Part shown: in pieces, positions 1-11,819 of the stretch
Numbering within the stretch: the first letter of the stretch is position 1
Layout of the letters: each line of letters begins with the position of its first letter
Source: Karalla daura
Taxonomy: Eukaryota > Chordata > Actinopteri > Chaetodontiformes > Leiognathidae
Reading direction: 5' to 3'
Length of the DNA: 64,000 nt
Assembly: GCA_029224185.1 (NCBI GenBank)
Contig: CM055205.1
Coordinates: 12,289,319-12,353,318, forward strand
Translations under genes and position numbers: made by a program
The notes under the pieces: model-generated
What the model saw: the letters and a program-made list of their open reading frames with translations, nothing else
The model's database searches: none
Told to the model about the DNA's origin: nothing

Positions 1-1400
1 TTTTCTCCTCAGTTATCCATGAGTGTAGGCAGTTGTTTGGACAAAGTAGAGTATCTGAACATAATGGATCAGAGGTGTCATGTCTTGTACATTACTCACA
101 GCACTTTCAAGTCAAACATTACTCAGAGGGCTATGATGCTGAACCTGCATGTGTTTGAATTATCTGACCTCTTGATTTGACCTTCTGATTTTGAAGTCAG
201 ATGCCTGTGGGACTGCAACAATCTCTGCGCTAATGTAGAAAACCTACAGCTGAACACAACATGAGCAGCGAGCCCATTAGTGATGCTACAGTTTCCATGG
301 CTAGTTAGCGTTTCAGACTCATGAAACCTTCTATTCTGCGACTGATGACAGAGTGAGCTCTGAAATGTGTAAAAGTGCGACAGGAATGATGGAAAATAAC
401 TCGCTTGGCTAAAATCTTGACAGATATTTCGCAATATATGGATGTATTTTACGGTTTAGTCCTGTTTTTTAGGTACACTAGCGCCAGCTGTAGCAGACAT
501 CTGGTCTGCAGCGAAAGACAACTACAACTTTCTGATGATGAAGGGATGGATGTCAAACGGGTCTGACTGAAGACTCTTTGGGGGCCACCTCACATGCCTA
601 GGTAGCTGCTAATTGCGCGTGAATGTGTGTGTGGATGAATGTGTGTGTTTTAATCCACAAGCGCGGATAGATGATGAACAAACACATGAGCTGTGAGACA
701 AGAGAAGAGGGGGGGGGGAGGAAGCCTCCCTGTTTAAGTCTAAATTCCTCGTTTATTTGTTTGATTAATTTGCGCGACGGCACGCTGTAACCCCGTTCTG
801 TCACAAGCCTCCTTCACTGGGGTTTATTTTAGCAGGGCGGTAAGTGGCCCCATAATGTCACCGTAATACTGGGTCAGGCTTTTCCGATTGGAGGGATGGG
901 ACCGGGAGAGGAAGAGAGAGAACAGGGGGGATGAGAACGTGCGAGATGGGAAGAGAAAGGAGGAAAACGTCCCTCGTTCATCTTCCGAAAGTGAGTGTTA
1001 AAATAACACCTGGCCTGACTGGATACGCCGTGGGTGTGCTGGAAGGTTCGGGCTAACAGGAGCTGTCAGCAGAGGCGCACACATATGCAGAGTGGAGCTA
1101 ATGCTAGATCTTAATGGTGACTATTTGTATTTTTATCACACGTGTGATGCTCCTGAACCTGCGAGCCTTTACCTGTCAATACCCCCAGAGGGTCAAAACC
1201 TCTTGGCGAGAATGCAAATGCTTGAAAATGTGCCATTTCACAGGGTTGCGTGTTCATATGAGTGTGTGTGCATGCATAAAATGTTACCTCTGCATGTGTG
1301 TGCGTGAGTGTTTGTGTGTGTGCCTTAGGCAGCCATGACAGTGCTCACAGGCAAGGTAGACGGTGGAGTTCGGGGAGAGGGGAGAGGGGGTGGGGGGTGT
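1..1400. other. Intergenic DNA, no gene recognised
   Basis: No open reading frame here resembles a known protein. The stretch is mixed-complexity DNA with a TG-rich patch at about 1255-1325 and a G-rich patch at 700-722. It lies at the far 3' edge of the hoxaa flank. Confidence 0.6.
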
Positions 1401-2000
1401 CTTGCATATTCAACGCTCTGTCGCCGGCTGTCATCGGCCAAGTGAGCGGCGAGGAGATAGGGAACTAGTCAAATTACCGGCCGTGCTCGATTCTGTCTCC
1501 AGCACTGACAAGACTGTCAGAGATGGGATTTAATCTCTTAATAACGAACAGGGTTGGGGATGCTTTTTTTCATCTCCATCTCTCCCTTCCTCGCTTCTTC
1601 CTTTGACCGTCTTCTGATCACATCTGCTCGTGTCGACAAATCACACACACACACACACACGCGCGCGCACAGCTCAGAAAGAGAAATATCCACGTCTGAA
1701 TATCTTATATCCCCCCTCTCCTCCTCTGTATCTCTCCATCCCTCCATCTCGCCGTCTCTAATACAAGCTGTCGTGCTAGATCATGATTGATCAGGGCCTT
1801 AGTGGCCAACACCAGCTCTCCCTCTCCCGCTGCGGAAATGAATGGGGATCAGATGCGCTCCAGCTATGAAGTTGGATGCTGAGTTATTGGTGACACAAGC
1901 GGGAGAGAGAGAGAGGAGGAGGAGGAGAGGGAGAGATGAAAATGAGGAGGAGGCAGATGAAACGAGATGAATGTCTACTCTGGGATTTATCCGCACTTAG
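1400..2000. promoter_or_regulatory. Candidate conserved noncoding element with PBX-HOX-type site
   Basis: This is complex, non-repetitive DNA broken by a CA run (about 1643-1662) and a GGA-rich run (1905-1950). It contains TGATTGATCA at 1784-1793, which fits the PBX-HOX consensus TGATNNAT, and a TGACAC/TGTCA-type MEIS-like word nearby. The texture (balanced composition, many homeodomain and cofactor words) resembles Hox-flank CNEs. Conservation is not tested, so this is inference. Confidence 0.3.
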
Positions 2001-2589
2001 AAGTTTGGCGATTTCCGGCAGGACTTGCGAAACACTCAAATTCACGATATAAAGTCTTCCCGCCTGTCATATGAGATGATATGAGAATAGCGGCTCACAT
2101 CTTAACTCACATCTTTCAGTATTTGTCTTTCAATTTGCCATTTAACACTTTACTGTGTTTGTGCATGATGCAGATGATGACAGACACTACTTTGCTTGGC
2201 GTCCTCTATACAATGGTCAACTGCCACGTAGAGGAGCAACTTTTATTTGGGACGAGCTTCGGCATTACTCACTGATATGAGTCGTCAAGCCCCACTTTGC
2301 TTCAAATGAAGCGCTGATCGTATTGTGTAACGGGATCTGAAACTCCCTTTTTGATGGCGCCATTGGGAGGGATGTGTCCTTGAAGCAATCTGACAATCAC
2401 AGGGTGTGTTTGATTAGGTGTGCAGAGATATAGAAGATTGGGAGTGCAGAGATAATAAAGATGAGGTGTGCGGAGATGAGAAGTGTAACGTTCATAAACG
2501 TTAGAAGTTCGGATTGAAATCCCAGTGGTCCACAACTAAGAATGACCCAGGTTCAACTTTCGAACCGGACCCAGAGCCTTTCTGTGTGT

Positions 2590-2836
2590 ACTTTATTTGT
2601 TCTCTCTTTGTCTGTGTGAGTTTTCACAAGATTTTCTCCCACAGTCCAAAAACATGCATGTGAAAGGTCAATTGGAGATTCTAAACTGCCCCTGTGAGTG
2701 TAAGTGTGAATGGTATGTGTGAGAGAGCTGTAATGGACTGGACTTCTTCCCAGAGTGTATTCCCTGCATCCTATGTGAACTGAGATAGACACCCAGCACA
2801 CATGTAAGTTATAAAATGGGTAAATAAGATAGATGG
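2590..2836 (+). repeat. Dispersed repeat family, copy A
   Basis: The core words of the family are visible in order: CACAGTCCAAAAACATGCATG, a TTGG-AGATTCTAAACTGCC block, then TGGACTGG and a CAGAGTGTATTCCCTGC block. The same ordered words recur at about 5.1-5.8, 6.7, 7.2, 8.3, 19.4, 33.5 and 59.3 kb. This short interspersed sequence is abundant in percomorph fish genomes. I do not assign a formal family name. The copy is diverged and non-coding. Confidence 0.7.
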
Positions 2837-3785
2837 CCGGTCTGCAGTTCTCACCTTCAGGTTGAATTGACTTTTGAAATACTGCTCACTTACTTTTGGT
2901 CCTAATTGTGCTTAATCTGGATGGGCAGAAATGGATTTTATAAGCCATGATCCATACTACCATGTTTGCATCCTGTTTGGATCTCCCACCACATCCATAT
3001 CATGTGCTTCCTTTCCAGTAGAAACCAGTATTAGCCTTGAACACAAAAGAATTAAGAGTGTGCTCATCAGTTACCAGCAGTTAATTCAATGTGGATAAGT
3101 GAATGTTAATTCCCATCAATTTACATGTAAATTTCTTGGTATCAGGCCTACAAGACTTTGTATTAGCCCTACATTATCATACTAGACCTGTGTCTTGTCG
3201 TTCAGCAGTGGTGCTAGATACTAATGTAAATTGTTATGTAATACATCACTAAAGTTGTAGTGGCTTTAGAAGAAATTAAATGCAATTTAATACCGTCGCT
3301 AGAAGTGCTTTAGTGTTTTTGAGTTTGCATGCTGATGGAGTGAATGCTACATTGTCTATGCTTAAAAGGATCCTGACAGGACATTAAAAGCACAATGAAG
3401 TAAAATAAAGGCAGAAACAATCATGCTGCCGATGAAGTTTTAACGGAGGCAGTAGGATTTGTGTTGCTGTCGCACGTCCCTGCTTCATCATCTTTTGTCC
3501 CGCTGTCTCATCCTGACAGTCTGCTCTCTGTTTAATCTGCACCAGTGTGTGTTCTGTGACTTTGAAGTGCGCTAGTTTGGGTGGAGATCGTTTGTAAAAC
3601 AGCATCAAAACACTCCTCTTCTAAACCTATCAGTGTTCCTCTAATCTCAGGCTTGCTGCTCCAACACCTCCCTGCTTCCCGCCCTCCCACCCATTCCTGC
3701 GCGGCAGTCTCTATGGCGACAGTTGTAACTCTGGTGATTAATGCCCCAGGAAATGAAAGTGTTGCCAGGGACGATGTGGGAACAT
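2837..3785. other. AT-rich intergenic DNA
   Basis: No gene, structured repeat or clear regulatory cluster was seen. The ORFs are short and unrecognised. Confidence 0.55.
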
Positions 3786-3789
3786 CGTA

Positions 3790-4000
3790 ACTTCCTGTGT
3801 TGCGTGGGGCTGGAATGCTTTGGTGTCCGACATCGAGCCTTCAGCTAATTAGCTAAATCAGCTCGCTGGGGCTTAATTAGAAGCAGCTCGCAGACACACC
3901 CGTGTCCAGGGGCTCTTTAATTACCCTCAGGTTCGTTAGGAGGGAAGGGCCTCGAGCTCTAATTAACTGCCTCTGTGCACTTCTAAAGCTGTGTGCGTAC
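3790..4000. promoter_or_regulatory. Homeodomain-site-rich candidate enhancer
   Basis: Within about 130 bp there are four TAAT-type core sites: CTAATTAGC near 3845, CTTAATTAG near 3872, TTTAATTACC near 3917 and CTAATTAAC near 3960. They are separated by unique, moderately GC-rich sequence. TAATTA is the classic homeodomain core (HOX, LHX, PAX-type partners). Such dense clustering is typical of developmental enhancers in Hox flanks. Function and target gene are inferred; hoxa1a is the nearest Hox gene, about 31 kb away. Confidence 0.45.
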
Positions 4001-5100
4001 GTGCGTGTATGCATTTGTTATGCGTGTTGTTGTCGGCCGTATGAAAAGTAGAACTTAAAGACCCTGAGGGTATGCTAATACCTTGTTAAATTGTGCTGCA
4101 AATATGGTAAACAGATCCCCATGTCTTATGCAGACGCAGGAGGGCAGAAGAAGGGATACGGGGATACGAAAGGGAAAGAGAGCAGTGAAAGACAGGCTGG
4201 ATAAATGGATAAGAGAGTGCGATAGAGATTTCTGCAGCTAGTGAGTGGCAGTCTTGTGGAGGACTAGAGAGCAGGCTGGAGGAGCAGAGTGAAGGAGTGT
4301 AACAGGGTGTGTGAGAGGAGGTGATGAAGATGGAAGGAGAGAGATGGTGCCAGTCTTGTGGAAAGCAGTAGTGCGTTATCTGTCTGAGGCCAAATCCCTT
4401 CATGTTGTCTCAGCGCGGACAAACAGCAGTAATTAGAGAGACGAGGTGATGGAGGGAAGACAGTCACATTACAGTGCAGACATCGCCCATACAGATGTCT
4501 GCCAGAGCATCTGTACATGTCAAAGCTGCCTGTTTCGGAGAGGGACATATCCAACAAAGAGGTTTACAATTGCTCAGTCCACAACAGAGCATGTTTCTGA
4601 ATTTTCTCATTGAGTCTGAACGGTTACATACATTTAAAAGCTGATGAAAAGAAATCAAAAAACAATTAAAATAATGTGTTTTATTCTGATATTTAGGACT
4701 TGTTTGTATTTTTCTGCAGCTGGGCTTTTACTTAGCTATTTTCTCTGTAAAGCAGTAATGCCACTTTTATTCTAGATCTACTGTATCCCAGGTGTGACGC
4801 AGGAGAAGCATTTTCACTTTTACTTGTTACAGTGTGGGAATTGTCTTGCTCGTAAACGAGAAATGTGTGTTTGTTCACTCAAGCAGCAAAAGCAGCCTAT
4901 ATAAACATTAAATATTTAAAGCTGGATTTATCTTTGATAACCCCATTGCAGACTTGATAATACCCGACTGAGAGAAACTTTTGGTGTGACAATTACTGTT
5001 GCCAAACATTGAACCAAATTCCCATATGACCCATATTCAGTGTTGATTGTTATTATCTGAACCAACCCAACACTCAGGGAAGAAGTTATTTATTGTGGCA
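4001..5100. other. Intergenic DNA, purine-rich then AT-rich
   Basis: A GA-rich stretch at about 4130-4460 yields antisense ORFs of low complexity. The remainder is AT-rich with no recognisable gene. Confidence 0.55.
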
Positions 5101-5104
5101 AGGC

Positions 5105-5790
5105 CAATAGGGTGATTGGCCTCACAGCAGGATGTTTGGAACTAGGGCCTTTCTATGTGGAGTCTGTCCTGTTCTCCCAGTGTCCATGTAAGTTTTATCT
5201 GAGAGCTACAGTTTATAGCTGTGGTCCAGGCTGATTGGAGACCATAAATGTGTAAGACAAACCAAGCTGTCGGATGTCTGCATCCTGTCAGGATTCTGGG
5301 CAGTGTACCAGGGACCAGAAGATGCTAACGCTAACTCGCTAACACATTTGTTGTCATTGCGCAGCAAAGGTAAAGACATCATCTCCGCCCAGAGGGCCAT
5401 AATAGTTTTTTGGGAAGATCATATTCAACACAGGGACTCCACAGGGAAAACAGTAAGTAAGCCACTTTCTTCTCGTGCACTGATTGCCTTGCTGAACGGC
5501 CAGTCAGAGGGATTTATTTCACCAGGGGCTCCACTAACGGTGATTCAACATGTTGAATTGGCGGAAAAATTCTGAGCCATCGGCCCCAAAGGTCGACTGT
5601 CGGGTTGGTTTGTACAGGCCTTTAGAGTGAATGGCGTGTGAGTGTGCCCTGTGCTACAGTGCTGACCTGTCCAGGGTGTATTCCCAGCTTTCATCCTGAA
5701 TGTTGGGTCAGGCTCCAGCAGCCCTCCACGACACCACTGGGTACAAAGCAGCTACAATAATTGATGGATGGATGGATGGATGGAAAAAGC
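5105..5790 (+). repeat. Dispersed repeat copy split by another transposon-like fragment
   Basis: The 5' half of the family (CTCACAGCAGGATG, then CTGTTCTCCCAGTGT) lies at 5112-5190. The 3' half (CTGACCTGTCCAGGGTGTATTCCC, then GGTCAGGCTCCAGCAG and a GATGGATGG tail) lies at 5622-5783, in the same orientation. The intervening roughly 430 bp carries TTCAACATGTTGAA at 5547-5560, a palindrome that looks transposon-derived. The simplest reading is an insertion into an older copy, but two separate partial copies are possible. Confidence 0.5.
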
Positions 5791-6680
5791 AGCAGCAACA
5801 ACCAAGGGCAGATGTGGCTGCAGCTCAGTGTTAACTAGTGGTTGAGGAAGTGCTCTGGTTCACCGTTGATCCATCACACTCAAAGTTTCACCACAATGTA
5901 GATAAATGTTTTACTTCTACGTCACGCTACAGTCTCCTCCCGACTCTTGCTCCACCAAAAGATTCATTTGTCTCAATCTTTGCTGCCTCTGTAGGATGAG
6001 AATGTGATAGTCAAAAACAAGATTTCTGGTTGTGTTTTCTTTAGCTTCAGGGCCAGAACAACCTGCCGTCCCGCTGCTTGCCTCGATGTTATGCGTGTAG
6101 TGCCCATGTCTTTTCGTGCTCTTCAAAAAGTGCTGTGCCACACGGTGTCAGGACCGGCTGAGACGAGCTCCGTATGGATTCATTGATTGACAAGATGACT
6201 GGGAGCTGCCAGGCGTGAGGCATCGAGTGGGTTCAGTCGATTTGTCCTTGGCCGACGCAGAGGACTGTGATGACACACAGAAAGAGTGCGCTATCAAAAC
6301 ACAGAGTCAGTGTAATAGACTAACGCCAGGAGAGTGATGGGCAGGCGCACATGGCGAGGAGGGGTCAGAGGTCGGATAACGCCAATGAAGGTGAGTTTAA
6401 AAGCGATTGTATTTGTCATGATGATGATAATGTTGATTAATGTCTCTCGCTTTCTTTTCTTGCCGTCATCATTAAAAAGCTAAAACCTGAGGCGGCAGTT
6501 TTGGTAGCAACTGGTCCAACATGGAACCCCAGCTTGGCGCACCTCGAACAGGAATGCTGAGGGATATGGAAAAGCACTGGTACGGGAAGAGCAATGTATC
6601 GGTCACACTTTGCTACTGTTACTAGCCTGAAAGTACTTAGTACCTAAATGGGAGAATTCCTTGGAATATCAGGTGCCTTA
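5791..6680. other. Intergenic DNA with one possible CNE
   Basis: The segment 6290-6520 is complex and contains a DR1-like pair GGGTCA-G-AGGTCG at 6362-6374 (one mismatch) and GATTAATG words near 6435. No coding gene was seen. The regulatory reading is weak. Confidence 0.3.
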
Positions 6681-6890
6681 AGCTTGGCAGCACAGTGCAT
6701 TGGTGGATAGTACAGTGCCCTTACAGTCATTCCCATCTCCATTCTGTGTGGAATTTGCATGTTCTGCGTGGTACCCCAATATTCTCTCCAATATTCTTGG
6801 AGACTCGTAATTGCTCCCAGGTGGGAGCGTTAGAGTGTATGGTGCATCCCTGCCTTTGCCCTGTCCAACATGGAGTTTAATCAGAACCCA
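6681..6890 (+). repeat. Dispersed repeat family, copy D (degenerate)
   Basis: The ordered family words GGCAGCACAGTGCATTGGTGG, TCTGTGTGGAATTTGCATGTTCTG and AATTGCTCCCAGGTGGGAG can be aligned by eye with the other copies. The copy is strongly diverged and has no coding capacity. Confidence 0.55.
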
Positions 6891-6914
6891 AGAGATCTCA
6901 CAAAGGTTCTCATC

Positions 6915-6930
6915 AGTTCATTTCGGGTCA
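6915..6930 (+). promoter_or_regulatory. DR4 nuclear-receptor direct repeat
   Basis: AGTTCA-TTTC-GGGTCA is two perfect RGKTCA half-sites spaced by 4 bp. DR4 is the preferred spacing of thyroid-hormone-receptor/RXR and LXR/RXR and is a weaker RAR option. It lies just beyond a degenerate repeat copy, so it could be incidental. Confidence 0.35.
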
Positions 6931-7140
6931 TAGGAGAAGCAATACCTTGATCATACCCGACACGCCTGTGATGAACCTGTTTCTGGAAAGCTGTCAGGCT
7001 GACATTGATAATGATGAGCACATAAGATAAACTGTGTGGGTGCTATGGCTGAAGATAACCTGCTCACCGCAACCATAATTCTGAAAATGATGGTAGTGGA
7101 AGCAAGGGAGGATGCTCTTTGCAAATAGAAACAATTATGT

Positions 7141-7375
7141 CCTTTCATCCACTTTCTCAACCTTTTCTGTGTATAACCTGTGTTGCGGGTGCCTGTCCGA
7201 GCCTATCCCAGCACACATACTGTAGAACAAAGGCAGGGAATACATCCTGGACAGGCCTCCAGTCCATTCTCATTCATTCTCACACTCACACCTTGGGGCA
7301 AATAAGAGTGTCCAATTGGCTTTGAAATGCATGTTTTTGGACTGTGAGAGGAAATGCTACAGAGCGGATATTGCA
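7141..7375 (-). repeat. Dispersed repeat family, copy E
   Basis: This copy is on the minus strand. On the plus strand the inverted words appear in order: TATCCCAGCACACATACTG, GGACAGGCCTCCAGTCCATTC, CACACTCACACCTTGGGGCA and CATGTTTTTGGACTGTG. These match the complement of copies A and F. Confidence 0.65.
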
Positions 7376-7408
7376 TGATCTAACACATCCTTTGAATCTC
7401 TCTCTTTC

Positions 7409-7410
<2 letters not shown>

Positions 7411-7450
<40 letters not shown>

Positions 7451-7452
7451 AC
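7411..7452. repeat. CA microsatellite
   Basis: An uninterrupted CA dinucleotide run with a short imperfect tail. Confidence 0.9.
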
Positions 7453-7499
7453 ATGCACAGTGCACCGCTGCAGCCTGACAGTCCTCCCTCTCCTTCCAA

Positions 7500-7960
7500 C
7501 TGTAGAGAACGCACCTTCAGCCATTCATCAGTGTCACCCTGTCGCCGTCGGTTACGGCCCGGGGCCCGTCGCGTCTTCATTACGGTCCGAATAAATCTGA
7601 AATAAAACCACAGATGATTTATTAGCTTCCGATGGCGTGGCGCTGGTTAGCATGGTCTGCCGCCACTCAGGCCTAGAGAGACAGTGCTCAGACGCAGGCG
7701 GCAGAAATCCGATGTGACAGGGAGACGTTTGCGCGATGATATCAGTCTGTGATCGCGAGTTCTGCCTGATGAGAGGAGGAGGAGGAGGAAGAGGAGGGCG
7801 TCCCAGGATCTGTCACACACCGGCAGCATTTATTCGCTGCGTGTATGTGGGTGAGATGTTTTGGCAGTTACGCTGGGGCCACGAGGTGCCTCTCAAGGAA
7901 ATGAATATCCTTTAACTGGTTTATTTCCTGCTGATGCTTGCATTAATGCGTTCATTTAAC
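7500..7960. promoter_or_regulatory. Candidate conserved noncoding element
   Basis: A block of complex DNA rich in CpG and ATTA/TTTAT words, for example GATTTATTAGC near 7615, GAATAAATC near 7590 and GCATTAATGCG near 7941. It stands out against the surrounding microsatellites and repeats. It has no coding frame with family resemblance. The regulatory role is inferred from texture. Confidence 0.3.
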
Positions 7961-8194
7961 AGAACAATACGTACGAGAGGGGTGAACAAGGTTTTGCTCG
8001 ATAATGGGACATCTCGACATCGGGATCAGAAAGTGATGCCTCACATCACCTCTCAAATGCTTCGCTGTAGTTTGTACATTAGCCAAGAACAATAAAAGAT
8101 CCATTTCATACCCCATGCTTGGGTGGTGTTTTGCATATTGAAGAAAAGGTGACAGCCCTACTGCCTTTGTTAAGTGAGTTAGAGAAGAGAAATT

Positions 8195-8310
8195 TGTAAT
8201 TCAATTCAATTCGAAGAACTTTATTTGACCCCCTGGGGGGCGATTCAAGGCACATTGAGCAGTTGTACATCAACACAAGAGTGAGAATAAAATAAGAATA
8301 AAAAGATGCT
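8195..8310 (-). repeat. Retroelement 3'-tail-like repeat
   Basis: The words AATTCAATTCAATTCG, then ACTTTATTTGACCCCCTGGGGG, are typical of a very common fish repeat tail (TTTATTGATCCCCTGGGG type). The fragment is short and non-coding. Confidence 0.55.
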
Positions 8311-8317
8311 GACGGGA

Positions 8318-8505
8318 TACGGTGTATGAGTGGTGGGCACGGTTGCCTCACAGCAAGAGGGTCCCCACCCCAACAGTCTAAAAACATGCGTAATTAGATC
8401 GACTCTAAATTGCCTATAGGTGTGAGAGTGAGAGTGACTGTTATGTGAGTGCGTCTTGTGATGGACTCGTGACCTGTCTATGTGTGCAGGAGATAGCCAC
8501 CAGTA
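8318..8505 (+). repeat. Dispersed repeat family, copy F
   Basis: The words GTGGGCACGGTTGCCTCACAGCAAG, CAACAGTCTAAAAACATGCG, GACTCTAAATTGCCTATAGG and TGTGATGGACTCGTGACCTG follow the family order. This is one of the better-preserved copies. Confidence 0.7.
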
Positions 8506-8739
8506 GACCCCATTAATGCCACAGATTTGACCAGATTTGATCTGACCTTTATTGTAGTTTCTTTGCAGGTAAAAGACATGCAGTTAGTATTTAGACTGAT
8601 CTTTTTTCTTGCACCCGGTGGAGCCTCTAACCCTGGACCGGTCCCAGTCTGGCCATTTCAGCCGAGGCCGGTCCAGATGACAGAGCTCCAGCTGACTCCG
8701 GGCCAGTTCAGCGGGGAGAGGCACAGCTGAGACCTGCAG

Positions 8740-9080
8740 GTGTCACATTGTCCTGGTTGTCAGTAACCCAATTACACCTGGCCTGCCGGGGACAAGCTCG
8801 CTCCAGCCTGCAACATGCCTGCACGGGCACACATAAACACGCACATGCATAATGAAACAGGTAATGCGTACACACGCAGAGTTGTAAAAAGCACTCGCCT
8901 GGAGTGAGTCAGGAAAGATGAGGTAAGCCTACATACAAGGAAAAAAAATCCCTGACATCCAGGAAATTAATTTCTTACTTGTCGTTAATTAATTATGCAT
9001 TAGAAAAGGCAAATAGAGGAGATGATGGCAGGAGAAATGAGACATTAAAGGAAAAGTGGATTTTCAACGCTCTTCCACCC
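8740..9080. promoter_or_regulatory. Candidate enhancer with homeodomain/POU-type cluster
   Basis: The region contains GTTAATTAATTATGCATTAG at about 8983-9002, an overlapping set of TAATTA homeodomain cores and an ATGCAT POU-like word. About 200 bp away is CAATTACACCTGG near 8768. The surrounding sequence is non-repetitive. The cluster is visible in the sequence; enhancer function is inferred. Confidence 0.4.
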
Positions 9081-9204
9081 CTCCCTGTACATCTGCCATT
9101 CCTCCTTTTCCTCTTTTCTTCGCTTGTCCTTCTTTATACTGCTCTTTTTACCTTCGTCTTCAACCAGTGCATCTGCTGCTCACTCCCCTCCATTCTCCAG
9201 TCTA

Positions 9205-9340
9205 ATGGGGGGTTTGAGTGTGTGTGTGTGTGTGCGTGCACACACACGCACACATGTGAGGATGTGTGCATATGAGTACATAGCTACACACTGGATGCCA
9301 TGGCTGTATAGTGTATGGCTGTGGTAAAGCATCTCCGCAT

Positions 9341-9398
<58 letters not shown>

Positions 9399-9542
9399 GC
9401 GTGCACTCTCTCTAATGGTGTTTAATGCCCAGACTAATGGTTTCAGCAGGGAATCCTTGTGTGGAGCTTGAGTCCAGGCCCGGGCTGATCGCTGGCAGGA
9501 CCATCCCTCATCCTGATACCGCACGGAGGTGAGAGCCAGGGG

Positions 9543-9584
<42 letters not shown>
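9205..9584. repeat. Paired TG and CA microsatellites in inverted arrangement
   Basis: A TG run at 9342-9396 is followed by about 145 bp of unique DNA and then a CA run at 9543-9584. The two runs are reverse complements and could pair as arms of a stem-loop. A shorter TG/CA patch lies at about 9217-9257. ORFs through these runs (poly-Cys/Val) are artefacts. Confidence 0.85.
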
Positions 9585-9589
<5 letters not shown>

Positions 9590-10810
9590 ACAAACTGTCT
9601 CTGCCGCTCACTAGCTTGCTTTGTTTGCACTGACTCTTGTCCTGCATCCTGCACTTGCTCGCACTTTCCTCCTCATCTTCCTCAAAATATCAAATCTTTC
9701 CTGCATCCAGAGAATTTAATATTCTATCAACAGATTCCATGAACCAATAGTAAACCAATGTTAAATTAATCCTGTTGATGAATTGCTCCTTCCTCTTGGT
9801 GTAGAATTCCATCAGTGAGCCACGCTGTCACTTATGTCCCATAATAAATATCAAGCTAATACACGGACTATATATTATTCCGCAGCTCAAATTAGTCCCG
9901 GGCAAATGCACATAACAGATTAACAGTTAATTGAGTAAAATATTTTGTCAAAAATTACAGTGAATAACTGTAGTGGGAACATTGTTTAGGTTTTTTTTTT
10001 CTAAGATTAAATTCCACACTCTACATTTTTCACAGTATTTAATGGAGATGAACCTGCAATGTTCATCTTTTCATGGTTTCATCACAAAGGAAAATTATCA
10101 TATGACCCAAGTTTTAGATAACTATATGCTTTCATCAGTATTTTACTCTAATACTCCATATTCTGTACTTTTAACATTTTTGCACTACAAGAATTCCTAA
10201 AAAAAAAACAAAAAACCAAACCTGATGTGCATAATGTGCATGTGCAGGGACCTACAGAAGTCTGCACACAACTCCTGGCAACAAGGGGTTCATAAGTACT
10301 ATTCCAGATGATTTTACCCTGTATGAGGCACAAAAGGGCAGTTGCTTGACCTCAGGGTTGCTTACTAGTAGGATTAAGGGCTGCTTTGGGCCTTGGGGAC
10401 CTGAATCACGTGATCTTTACTAGCAGGTGGACGGGGCTAAAGATCATTTTAGATGCTGAAGCTAAAGTGCAGTAAAGGCTTTTGGCTCAGAAGCCAAAGT
10501 GTGCATGTGCGTACGTTGGTGTGTGGATGAATAAGAGCTGCGCGTGATTGCTTGTGTGTGTACATGAGGGAGTGAAGATACATTTGGAGGGGAGCAGAAT
10601 CAGATTAGGGAAAAGGGTTGCTGTGGCTGGTATATATAAAAGAGGAAATGAAGGGATCATAGCTTGTGGGAAAACGGCTGAGGGTGATAATATCTAAACA
10701 GAGAGTCTCTGCTCGCTACAAAGCTGCGGTTTGCACAGAAAAGGAAAGGTTAGAGAGGATGATCAGGATGAGGGAGTGCAGAGGTGGAGAGTGCAAAGTG
10801 GTAAAGACAA
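9585..10810. other. AT-rich intergenic DNA
   Basis: AT-rich and without recognisable genes. There is a poly-A/AAAC stretch at about 10198-10217 and a TATATATA patch at 10630. No regulatory cluster stood out. Confidence 0.5.
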
Positions 10811-10814
10811 GATA

Positions 10815-11218
10815 TACGGTGGTGGTGGAGGAGGAGGAGGAGGAGGAGGAGGGGGAATACAGGGGGGTGAAGATAAAACGGGAGGCAGAGGGGCTACAAA
10901 GGAGGTGAGGACGGAAGGGAGAAGGTAAGGGTGTGCGTTGTCGGAGGCGAGAGAAGGGCAGCAGGTAATGGAGTGCTGGCGAGGCAGAGAGGGGTAGGCA
11001 GGGGGTATGTGGGTGTGTATAGGGGTGTAGAAGGTATGGGGGTACGCCGAGCAGGGCAGTGGGGCTGGGGGGTGTGTGTCAGTACAGATGCTCTGTGACC
11101 GGGTGTCACAACTCGGGCCAGGAAGCTGAATCCAGCGATTAATCACCGGGCCCCTCCGCTTGTAATCAAACGGGCTCTGGCCATGATGTATGAGCCATGT
11201 CACAATTACTGACTCACA

Positions 11219-11276
<58 letters not shown>

Positions 11277-11685
11277 GTGCTCGGAGTTGATCATGTGCGC
11301 ACATGCATTCACACATCTTTGAGGATGAATACACACACATACACCTCTGGCAGCGCACCAGGATTATGGCTGTCTTCCAGGAGGCCACTGGGGCAGACTT
11401 CAAAGACGCAAACATAAACATCGTACAAAGACAACACGTTGCAATCTTAGTCAGCAACACAGGGGCAGGCAGAGCGCGGCAGGGCAGGGGATGTCCGCGC
11501 AGAGAAAGACAAGGAAAGAGAGAGAAAGAAATAGAAAGTGAGTGAGTGGGAGTTCGGGAACTAATGAGGAAGACAGATATACTGAATAATGGGAGTGGAG
11601 GAGAGATGGATGAAAAGATTGGAGGAGGACTGAGTGCAGGAGCGAGGGCGAGCGAGGCTGTAAATGAACGAATCAGGGAGGAGAT

Positions 11686-11760
<75 letters not shown>

Positions 11761-11800
11761 GGGAGAGAGAGCAGGAAGTGAGGGCCGAGCAGGGGATGAA
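10815..11800. repeat. Microsatellite cluster (GGA, CA, GA)
   Basis: Simple repeats are GGT/GGA at about 10818-10852, a pure CA run at 11219-11274 and GA at 11691-11771 with an AAAG interruption. Between them the DNA is G-rich. The long antisense ORF through 10763-11269 consists of translated repeat (poly-Cys/Val and poly-Pro) and is not a gene. Confidence 0.85.
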
Positions 11801-11819
11801 GAGGTGAATCCGTGGGGAT

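Noticed and set aside
10763..11269. 168-codon minus-strand ORF
   Set aside because: It starts in a CA microsatellite (Cys-Val repeat) and ends in a GGA repeat (poly-Pro). It is a repeat artefact.
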